Shown one piece after another: positions 55,968-64,000 of a stretch of DNA of 64,000 nucleotides. The stretch's first letter is position 1, and each line of letters begins with the position of its first letter. The position numbers were made by a program, and so were the translations under genes. Origin of the DNA: Anthoceros angustus (lineage: Eukaryota; Streptophyta; Anthocerotopsida; Anthocerotales; Anthocerotaceae); contig MU008195.1 of assembly GCA_010909165.1 (NCBI GenBank), positions 62,001 through 126,000 of the forward strand, given 5' to 3'. The notes below the pieces were generated by a model. It did no database searches. It saw only the letters and a program-made list of their open reading frames with translations, and had not been told where the DNA came from.

Positions 55968-58358
55968 TCACAAATTGGGGTACATTTTCTGGGGAAGCTC
56001 GAAATCCTCCGGGTCGTACCGTGCTCGGCTTTGTCCAATCTGAGTGAAGCCCCGGACAACATTGTGGTTAGAGAAGAATACTGGAAAAGGGAGCGGTGTT
56101 GCTGCCCAGAAGGTGACATCGGGTGAAATGGCATTACCTTGCTTAAGTAAGCGTGGTCGCAAGAGATTTGCTCATCCACGGATGTCAGCTTCTTGGCTAA
56201 GCGAATAACCCTGCCAAAACATTTCCTTTCGAGTAACAACAATTGCCGGAAGTGGGCAGAGACAAAAAGAAAGTACGGGGGAGAGCTCACTGGTGAATCT
56301 CTACGTCGAGTCGTTCTGTCATGCCCTGCGTGTTGTATTGTTCGGGGTCTTCCAGGAAGCTGACCATTCCGTCTTTTTGATTGATGGTGGCAAAGATGTC
56401 TCCGTCTTGTATCTGCCATGGATGAGGAAGACTTTTACATTATCAAGTACATGAAATGCTTGAGACACCATGTCAGTTTGGGTTTGAGGTTAAGAATGAC
56501 CATTCTCAGAACATGTAGCTCAGCTTCCCTTGGGCCTTCCAGCTGCACAGTGTCCGCAATGTCTTGGAGTGACAAGGTCAAGTACGTCTGCGTCAGGCGG
56601 TGGATGTTCCGCTTGTAGATGGATGATACTACTTGCTTTGCCAGACCCAAGTTGTTGTCCTGAAAGAATATTGAGGTCAGCAAAAGGTTGACGCACAGAA
56701 TTTTATCACGGGAAATAGCTGTGAGCCTTGCAAGAAAGTTTAGGAATGAGATGAACCTTTTTGAAAGCATCCTCGTGGTTGGAGACAGAGCGTGTGATAT
56801 CTGCAATGTTCCGGCTGGTGTAAAGGTTCGCCAAGTCGACGTACTCCTGCAACCAGCAAGAATGGATGTGGTTATAGCTGAGTCCAGTACGAGTTGCAGC
56901 TTCCCATTAAGAAGATGCCTTACCTGAGCATAAGATCTTAGGCTCCTCTGGACAACTGATGGTGTGTATTTAGGAAAGGGCGGGAGCTGCAAACCAATTC
57001 GGAAGGTTATTCATGAAAAGCGGACCTGTTGCTTCCAGCACACAAGAAACTCCAACAGCAGATGTTTAGAATGCTGTACCTGCCCATTTTGGATGAGGCA
57101 AACGAGCACAAACTTCTTGAAAGCTGCAATTGTGATTGCGTTCAGGCTTACTGCAGGAGCTGTTATTGCCTGAGTGGCAGTCAAGGAAAAGGAACAGGTC
57201 AGAGAACTACGCTAGAACTGAAATAGCGTTCGCCTTGAAAGACCCCATGTGATGACACTTTAAGCCCACTCTAGAAGGATAGGGTAGTACATGCTGTAAG
57301 AATTCCAATGCCTTCCCAAACCGCTTCAAGCCAATGTAGATCATTCCACTGCAGCAACAAAAACTTGGTCAGAAACGCTAGCAGGAAAATGGCCAACTCG
57401 AGCAGACATGCGTTTGGCCAAAACAAACCTCCCAAGACAGACAAGAGGTCAGTATAGCTAGTTCACCAGAGCAACGTACCCATAGTAGCAGTACAAAAGA
57501 AAATCACGGAGCAAAAGCCCCGTCTTTTTCTGGTCAATTTCAAAGATGTCATCCTCCAAAAGAGCAAGGCCCGCCTTGTAGCATTTCGAACTTATACAGA
57601 CAAGCAGAAACTCGGCATGAAGAGGAGTCAAGAACTCAGACGACGGCTGCAACTTGTGGACGGCTGTTCTCAAAGGCAGGATTGCTCGAGCCGGCTCATG
57701 GAACTGCAGGGCAAGGTCCTTCAATTTCCTGCACAAGCTGTTGACTGCACAGCAGAGAGTCAAGGCTCCAGAACAACCTGCACAAGGCCCCTGACAGCAA
57801 TCCCAAAACGTCAACCACAAGAAGCAGAGAGATGTGCCATTACACTTGTCAGGAGCCAACCGTATCTGCTCTGCACTGCACACGTTAATAAACCCCTCAG
57901 TGCTGTTCAAAAATGCTTCTGCTTGCTCCCTCGACAGACTCGACGCTGGCTGTGCTTCTCTGACCCACGCAACAAATGCCCAAATCAGGTCAGGGGCACC
58001 ATACTACCCAACACCCGAACATTTCGAGCTTGCTGTCACCTCCCTTCAAACAACAACACCGAGCTTTCCACTTCCATCCCTACCGTCTCAGGTGGGAAAA
58101 ATGCATTCAGCTACGAGCTAGCACAGGAGTTAAACACTGAACCAAAGTTTTGAGCTGCCTTGCAGATCCGTACAGGATGTAGAGGTATCCGAGGGAGTGC
58201 TTGGCCGGGTCCAACTGGTGCACGGCGCCGGCGAGGCGAGCAGCATGCAGTCGCAGTACCTCCTCGCTCTGCTTCAGCAAGCCTTGCAGATGCGTGATGT
58301 CATCGCCGCTTCCAGACAGCCCCTGCACATGCGCAACCAGGGTCTCCAGAGAATCCAT
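55968..58358 (-). CDS. CSN3: COP9 signalosome subunit 3
   Basis: Eleven minus-strand exons (58174-58358, 57844-57959, 57480-57744, 57291-57348, 57080-57169, 56924-56986, 56757-56846, 56501-56659, 56291-56412, 56138-56210, 55968-56039) join in phase to 430 aa, essentially the length of Arabidopsis CSN3 (FUS11). Conserved stretches include [45 protein letters not shown] region, [20 protein letters not shown] (PCI domain) and [20 protein letters not shown]3 is a PCI scaffold subunit of the complex that removes NEDD8 from cullins, in nucleus and cytosol. The start ATG at 58358 gives [16 protein letters not shown]; the frame upstream lacks an ATG. Its stop is only 74 bases from the ROCO stop, so the two genes converge. 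Confidence 0.96.
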
Positions 58359-58735
58359 CCTCCCCCGCCTCGCACCACCTACATCCAGCTCTACGCGTTT
58401 CAACACATGATGCGATCAACCACGAATTTCTCAAGTATTGCTCCAGGATTATGTCTGTACGAACATGTCGCATGCTTTAGGTCTTGGCGCTTGGAGTGGT
58501 GAGCCTGAAGCCGAGAGTCACGGCGACCTATAATTATACGTCCCAAAATTACGCGATGCCGGGCCAGAGGTTGATTTTCTCCTTGACGGCCCGCGTGCCA
58601 TCTGCCGTAGCCTGATGCATCGGGAGACCTTGGCTTGGCTTGCAAGCGCGTTTTGATCTCCCCTTTCTGCGTCGATTGTCTTGCGTGTTTGCGGGGGCAA
58701 GGTTTGGAGCAGGGCCAGGAAAAGGAGGCGGCAGC
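58359..58735. promoter_or_regulatory. Bidirectional promoter region of CSN3 and LSM8
   Basis: Only 377 bases separate the divergent start codons of CSN3 (minus) and LSM8 (plus), so both promoters and leaders must fit here. No TATA box stands out, as is common for housekeeping genes. Confidence 0.6.
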
Positions 58736-59507
58736 ATGGCCAACACGGGATTGGAGTACCTTGTTGATCGTGTGTTCCTGCTCTCAACTTTCAGGCCTTG
58801 TGGCCAGTTATGAGCTGAAAATTTTGTTTCGGTTGCATTGATGAGGTGTTGTTGTGGGCATTCCGAAGAGCGGGACTGACCTTTGTGTCTCTGCGCATGC
58901 AGAAACGATATCCGTTATCACTAACGACGGTCGCAACATCGTGGTCTGTGTCTTCCTCTCACCGAAGCTGGATGTCGTGATGTGAGCGTTTCCTGTGCGG
59001 TGGCTGTGGAATTACAGCGGGTTTGTCGTGGTGGCAGGGAGTCTTGAGAGGATTTGATCAAGCTACAAATCTCATTCTGGACGAGTCTCATGAACGGGTA
59101 TACTCCACCAAGGTACAAGTTTCTGGTTCTGCTTTTGAACCTGATTTTGAGCTGTGCTTCTAGGGATTGTCCCGCATTAAGAGCAAGGTAGTTTTTGAAT
59201 TTAACTCTCAAGTTGTTGTGATGAATTTTTGCAATCTTTTCTTGCCAATGTAATTTGCATGGTCCAACGCAGGATGGGGTACAGCAGTTGGTGCTAGGTC
59301 TCTACATCATCCGTGGAGATAATATGTGAGCTGTTGTTCCCGTTTGTTGATACCGTCCTCACTTGTCTCCAAACTTTTAGAAAGTGATCCAATCCAATAC
59401 GTTTTGTGAAATACAGAGGAGTCATAGGGGAGCTGGACGAAGAGCTGGACTCAAATTTAGACCTGAGTTCGCTGCGAGCTCATCCTTTGAAACCGGTGCA
59501 ACACTAG
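58736..59507 (+). CDS. LSM8: U6 snRNA-associated Sm-like protein LSM8
   Basis: Five short exons (58736-58769, 58903-58943, 59038-59112, 59273-59325, 59417-59507) join in phase to 97 aa, matching plant LSM8 (98 aa). The reading is MANTGLEYLVDQTISVITND, then the Sm1 motif region, GVLRGFDQATNLILDESHER, and the Sm2 YIIRGDN, ending LRAHPLKPVQH. LSM8 defines the nuclear LSM2-8 ring that binds the U6 snRNA 3' end in splicing. The exons are too small for simple ORF scans. The fit to the family is nearly residue for residue. A longer open frame overlapping exon 5 (59384-59899) is a chance frame. Confidence 0.96.
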
Positions 59508-60434
59508 CATGTCCTTCCTTGAGTGAATTCTTGAAAGACGAAAGGCTTTCATCCCTTTTAGGAATGCCTGAAATAGAACTGTTCTCCGGTGCAAACGTTT
59601 TGGAGCGCCTGGATCCGGCTTCCAGATTCCCCGAAGACACGTTATTGGAACCACTCGCACATTTCACAAAGGGTTTGCAATGGGGATATAGTTTTTTAGT
59701 CTTGGTACCTGTAATGGCCCCTAAATACTCGTTCGTCAGTGCATTGATGAACATGTCGGATGGGACGCTTCACGGGATTCTGATGAGTACCTACGACGGG
59801 TCCTTAACAGTGGGTAGCCGTGATCACGTAACGCGGGAATTCCGGTCGATGAAAAATACACCCAGCCTAATGAATATTGCAAAGCACGTTAGGCACTGAA
59901 GCATTCAAGTAAGAAACTAGAGGGCAGACAGCAGCAGCTCACTCAGAGGGGCGCCATATTTTGTAAACAGGACCATGCACCACACAAACACGCGTCCAAG
60001 ATCTCGGGTAGGTACTATCGCGGGGCTCGGTCCTTCATGAAGGACCGGACCCTGATGCCGTGCCTGAGGTGCTATCGTTTCATCAAGGGCCCCGATGCGG
60101 ACTCTGTTTTTCAGCCCTCCAGGGATCTGCAATTCCAATCTCCAAACAACCTCCACTCAGGTCCCCTATTTGGAGGACGTGCTTCATTCCACAACCCCTC
60201 TACCCTACCAGGAGTTGAGTATGTACGCTCCTGCAAGAGGTTGACACCCTGACTGACCAGGCCACCACATGTGTCACCCTGCTCATGGGGCAAACCCATG
60301 GGTATGGAGATATCGTTCCCACATGGAATCTGAACTCATCATGGCCTAACAACACTTCTTCGAGATGTTCTTCTCAAATCCACCAACGGGTTAGATAAAA
60401 AAAACCTGAGTGATACCAAAGACGTGTTCACCCC
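59508..60434. other. Intergenic region between LSM8 and NMT
   Basis: About 930 bases between convergent genes. A perfect hairpin-forming palindrome GGTCCTTCATGAAGGACC lies at 60029-60046; it could belong to a repeat remnant. No tRNA or exon is supported. Confidence 0.45.
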
Positions 60435-61760
60435 TCAAAGGAGAACCAGCCCTAATTCAGTCGGCTTCACTTGACCCCTGACACGGTAGTTGTACAGATA
60501 GTAGTGAAGGTGACCATCCCCAGGCCCAAACTTCAACTCCTTCAAGAACGTCTCATTGTGCATGATGTCAAGGGCATTGAAAACGTCATAGTCGAGTCGT
60601 TTGGCCATGATCAGAGCATCATTCATGAGTTGTAGAAGCGGAGTAACTGTGGCAACATTGTAATAGGAGTAAGCTGCCTTTAATGCCGAATAGTTCTCGT
60701 TGCCTATGATCGTAGAGGGCAACGTGTAGAAACTGCAAAAGTCTGTGAGCTCATGGGTCTGAGGGTTCTCCACAACATAGCTGTTCACAACATTTTCCAC
60801 CGGAAGAAGCCAGTATTCGACATCATCCTTGGAAAAGGAAGGTGCAACTACAAACCGGCCCAGGTAATCCTGCAAAAGCTTCGTAACCCCTGCAACATCT
60901 TTCCTCTCCATAGCCCGGAACCCTGGGGTGGCCGTGGCCTCTGGCAGGCGATACAACTTGATGGTTCTACTCATCGTCATCCTCGGAGCCAGCCTCGAAA
61001 ACCCGACATCAATCAGCTTCTTGGGATTCAAAGACCTATGCCAGTACTGGCAGGTGGCAATCGGGGTGGGCAGCACAACTCCAGCCGTGTAGGCAGCCTG
61101 CCACATATTCTCTAAATGCACTCTTCTGGTCACCTCCTTGATCAGCACAGGAGCCAGCCTTTTCGATCTCAGCTTCTTGTGCACACACAAAAAGTTGATC
61201 TCCGCCATCAACACCACTACGTCCCGAATCCGGATATGAGCCGGAATGCCTGTGATGAACGCAACCAGCTTCTTAGACCCCTTGGCCCTAACCCCTATGT
61301 GCCAGTTGGTGAAGTAACCAGGAGGTCTCAGCGCCCAGCGCAGAAAATCCACGGAATAATCAAATCTGAACATGTTGTCATCATCCTCCACATAGTTATT
61401 CGTCAGCAGAGTGTAGATCTCCTTCACAGTGCCATCATCCGAAATGTCGCATGTGCACCACTCGTACTTGCTGGGAAGATTGTAGGGCTCCTGCCGCACC
61501 TCCGACACCTCCTGCGGGGGCTCAATTGGCCCCTCTGACAGTTCCGTCTTCGCTATGTCCTTGTACTGCCCAACAGGCTGAGTCTCCCAAAACATATGCC
61601 TCTTCTCCAACGTCAACGCCTTCTGCGCCTTCTTGCTCAACATCTCCACAGCTCCCCTCCCGACGTGCCCTGCATCCCCGTTCCCCGACACCGACTCCTC
61701 CTCCCCGTTCCCTGCCCCGGGGCTCGAAGACAATGCCTGCGTAGGCTTCTTTCCTGCCAT
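60435..61760 (-). CDS. NMT1: Glycylpeptide N-tetradecanoyltransferase (N-myristoyltransferase)
   Basis: This single-exon gene of 441 aa transfers myristate from myristoyl-CoA to N-terminal glycine of target proteins (cytosol, ribosome-associated). The family signature is clear: FWETQPVG, LPSKYEWCTCDISDD, EINFLCVHKKLRSKRLAPVL (CoA-binding and catalytic region), TPIATCQYWHRSLNPKKL, and a C-terminal FGPGDGHLHYYLYNYRV ending VLL, the catalytic carboxyl end. The ATG at 61758-61760 (MAGKKPTQ) was chosen; an N-terminal extension of about 50 residues is Ser/Gly-rich, as in other eukaryotes. Its length matches plant NMT1 (434 aa). It is intronless. ARF GTPases, some kinases and G-alpha proteins are typical substrates, but neither XLG nor other genes here begin with Met-Gly except the RPW8-like proteins. 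Confidence 0.97.
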   Translation of the reverse strand: MAGKKPTQALSSSPGAGNGEEESVSGNGDAGHVGRGAVEMLSKKAQKALTLEKRHMFWETQPVGQYKDIAKTELSEGPIEPPQEVSEVRQEPYNLPSKYEWCTCDISDDGTVKEIYTLLTNNYVEDDDNMFRFDYSVDFLRWALRPPGYFTNWHIGVRAKGSKKLVAFITGIPAHIRIRDVVVLMAEINFLCVHKKLRSKRLAPVLIKEVTRRVHLENMWQAAYTAGVVLPTPIATCQYWHRSLNPKKLIDVGFSRLAPRMTMSRTIKLYRLPEATATPGFRAMERKDVAGVTKLLQDYLGRFVVAPSFSKDDVEYWLLPVENVVNSYVVENPQTHELTDFCSFYTLPSTIIGNENYSALKAAYSYYNVATVTPLLQLMNDALIMAKRLDYDVFNALDIMHNETFLKELKFGPGDGHLHYYLYNYRVRGQVKPTELGLVLL

Positions 61761-62580
61761 CGCTACCAAATCTCTGCCTCACTCTCCCCCCCGTTCCTCC
61801 TCCTGCGCCGTCCTGATCACAAATCCATCCACACCCTTTCTCAGAAACAAAACCTACAACACAGCAGCCAACAGGCACGAATTATTTACTCATTGGCAAT
61901 TCCATCTCCAAACCAGCCAAAACCTCACCACACAAACAGACAAACGACAAAACCACTTCCAAGCACACAGTCAGTCCCGATCCAGAGGGGCAGGAGTTCT
62001 ACGAGAAAAACCTTAGCCCCGAGCGTGAAAACCAAGAAGCGACGCTGATCTCTCCCTACGGACGCGCATTCGCAGAACAAAGCAAAGCAAGAACTTGCTA
62101 GCGCAACCTCGAGCTTGCCATGAGATCTACCACGCGCCGCGCTAAAGGGCAGAGGGCAGCGGGGCAGAAAAATAAATTTCCCTCTTTCCCTTGCTGCCAG
62201 GTGAAATTTTCCTTGGCGATCTGGAGCAGCGGGGGCAGAATCACGGACATGCCGGGTCGTGGTCTCGAATTGGGCTGAGGTCCCGATGCCACGCCCGCGA
62301 TCTACGAATAGGCCGGCAGGAACGCGCTCGCCCCCTCTCGCCGCTTGACCTAACGGGGCCCACGTAACAGCTGCTGCCGTGACAAGCTGTTAAGGCATCT
62401 CCCCCCTAGCACATCGCGAGTACCATCCGACCATTCTTCTCTCCAGCGGGTCACTCCCAGGCACAGTGCGGTTTATATCGGGGTTTACGTGTGTAATCAG
62501 ATCACGACATTGCTGGTCTCTGCTGGTGTAGGTGTATGACACTGTGGGCTTTCGCTCCCTGCAGTCTTGCAATTCCCACA
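61761..62580. other. Intergenic region between NMT and endo-beta-mannosidase
   Basis: About 820 bases between two minus-strand genes: the NMT promoter and leader on the left and the 3' end of the mannosidase gene on the right. Open frames here have biased composition and no motifs. Confidence 0.4.
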
Positions 62581-64000
62581 TCACACCTGGAACCGGATTT
62601 CAGAGTCTTGGGTGTTCCAACCTTGGATCCCAAGCACAAGCTCTGGACCCACGTCCTTTGGCAAGGCAAAAGAGATATGCACGGCACGTGACTCCCCGGG
62701 AACTAACGAGAAGTAATTGTCGGTGTAGAAGGTGGGGAGGATACGCCGGTCGTGGTCTCCTTGAGACTTTTCTCCTGACAGTACTGACAGACGCAGCCAG
62801 AAAGCAACTCCAGAGTTGGGCTCCTCAGCATCGCCAGAGGTAACATTGCAGGCCGCCATCTCTTCGGGCTCTGTATTTTGTGCCTGGACGGCTCCATTGA
62901 TGACGTGCTTGGGCTTACTCCTCCTGGTGGCATTCGTGAGATGCACTGCAAGGTTGCAGACTCCGTGCTTCAGAGTTGCCACAGCTGAAGTTGCCACAGG
63001 GATTTTCTTGGATCTGAAAGCGCCTTCGAGCAGCCAGTAGTTTCCTCGAGGTAGATGGAGCCAGTAGAAATTTCTCGAGACTTCTTCGTTGGCATGGTTG
63101 AGAAGCTTCAGAAGCATGAAATAGACGGGTTTGGCATTTGGGAGCTTGTGGTAGGATATCTCATGCAGGTCGGTCGTCGTCCATGGCTGAGCACACACCT
63201 TCTCAAAGATGTACAGGTAGGCAAACTCCCCATTCAAGTCCCATATTTCACAGTGTACCGAACAGTCTGCCAGTGGTTCACGCGAAGTGTTCACAACCTG
63301 CATCAAGCAGGACAACCATGTCACGTATGTATTTGCAGCTTACAGATAGTACTCCACATTCCCAGCCACAACTTCAATTTGCTTATTTCCATCTCATACG
63401 GCTATTTAAAAAAGAAACTCAAAAAAGTTACCGAACCTGAACCAAGTGCGTAAGAAGATTTAGCTGAACATGAATAGCCTCCGCCGCAGACTGAACACCA
63501 AAGAAACCACCATTTTGATCTAGCAGATGATCATAAAGCTGCCCTCTTAGGCCTGGTCACCAAAACCAAATGCAGCGAGTCAGAAGTGGCCAACACGACT
63601 ATAACAAGAGCTCCGAAAAGCATGACAAAGTCTAACCTGGCCAGGGGTTTTGGCTTTTCCAGATAAGCACGCCAGTGTAGTTTGTCCACATGCGGGCATT
63701 CCAGCTTTCTATGAGTGCCCGGTACTGGACGTAGTTCGCTAGCTGTGCCTGTTGAAGGAAAATTAACCACTCGATCACCACAAAAGGCATGCAAAGTCCA
63801 ACAACTTCTTAGCTTATAAGAAACACACCTTGTCACAAAATCCTTCCATGGTCCTGGCATCTCCATATAGAGCAATCTGATCCTCCACTTTTTGGTCTGG
63901 GTCTGCATATGGAATAAACTTATGATAATCCCAGGTGAGATTTGGGACCTCCAGAATGTATCCATCTGCTCGTTTTTCTAGCCTGGGAGGGTCTAATGCC
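62581..64000 (-). CDS. Mannosylglycoprotein endo-beta-mannosidase (GH2), C-terminal part
   Basis: Minus-strand exons are 63829-64000 (continues past the edge), 63637-63748, 63437-63552 and 62581-63297, with phases that fit. The sequence matches the C-terminal third of plant EBM (At1g09010): [78 protein letters not shown] and [20 protein letters not shown]2 EBM cleaves Man-beta-1,4-GlcNAc in N-glycans and acts in glycoprotein breakdown, probably in the vacuole. The catalytic Glu residues lie upstream of the window, so activity cannot be judged. The end FQV-stop at 62581 is slightly shorter than in Arabidopsis. Confidence 0.95.

Noticed and set aside
59384..59899. 171-codon open frame downstream of LSM8
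   Set aside because: It overlaps LSM8 exon 5 in another frame and shows no conserved motif or splice support.

Overview
The window is nuclear DNA of a land plant or close streptophyte relative. It holds spliced genes for an extra-large G protein (XLG), COP9 signalosome subunit 3, LSM8, N-myristoyltransferase, a group-3 LEA protein, a TORNADO1-like LRR-ROCO protein and a kinase/PP2C-like fusion, plus Ty1-copia and Ty3-gypsy remnants. Introns in the resolved genes are short (mostly 70-150 bases, a few 200-420) and the gene regions are GC-rich. That fits a compact seed-free plant genome (hornwort, liverwort or lycophyte) better than a flowering plant. The species cannot be named from this sequence alone.

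Layout. 1-10.6 kb is a dense housekeeping block: the kinase/PP2C-like gene (minus, runs off the left edge), a tiny two-exon gene (plus), an ABHD11-like hydrolase (minus), the ESCRT-III subunit VPS2 (plus, one exon) and an XLG gene (minus, eight exons). 11.5-17.2 kb is repeat-rich, with one copia-type LTR and its adjoining primer-binding site. 17.3-21.4 kb is a large PLP-dependent, MOCOS-like gene (plus). 21.57-31.27 kb is a giant imperfect palindrome with arms of about 5.0 and 4.4 kb around a central tandem array; each arm carries a decayed copy of one gene. 31.3-37.1 kb is transposon debris and AT-rich DNA. 37.1-42.7 kb is a third, non-palindromic copy of the same cassette: a decayed LRR/receptor-kinase gene followed by the only open copy of the repeated gene, then a minisatellite, a fragment copied from the C-terminus of the PLP gene, and a fourth scrap of the cassette. 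43.1-47 kb holds a LEA gene and a DPY-30-domain gene. 47-51.8 kb is AT-rich with a degenerate copia pol fragment. 51.8-64 kb is again gene-dense: LRR-ROCO (plus), CSN3 (minus), LSM8 (plus), NMT (minus) and a GH2 endo-beta-mannosidase (minus, runs off the right edge).

The most striking content is the repeated gene, best preserved at 39.2-41.1 kb. It encodes an N-terminal RPW8-like helical domain (the domain of helper NLR immune receptors), a long helical linker, and a C-terminal domain that reads like an animal-type caspase (peptidase C14A p20 plus p10), with the catalytic Cys kept and the expected His replaced. Plants are known for metacaspases, not C14A caspases, so an RPW8-caspase fusion is unexpected. 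The two extra copies are frameshifted and lie head-to-head in the palindrome, a layout that could yield hairpin RNA matching the intact gene. A receptor-kinase pseudogene lies next to the intact copy, and an LRR-Roc-COR gene lies about 10 kb away, so the region may be an immune or cell-death cluster (inference).

Several copies differ by single bases in homopolymer runs, and the DPY-30 gene also has a one-base frameshift in a C run. Some apparent breaks could therefore be assembly errors. Exon coordinates were set by hand from splice consensus, reading phase and remembered family sequences.
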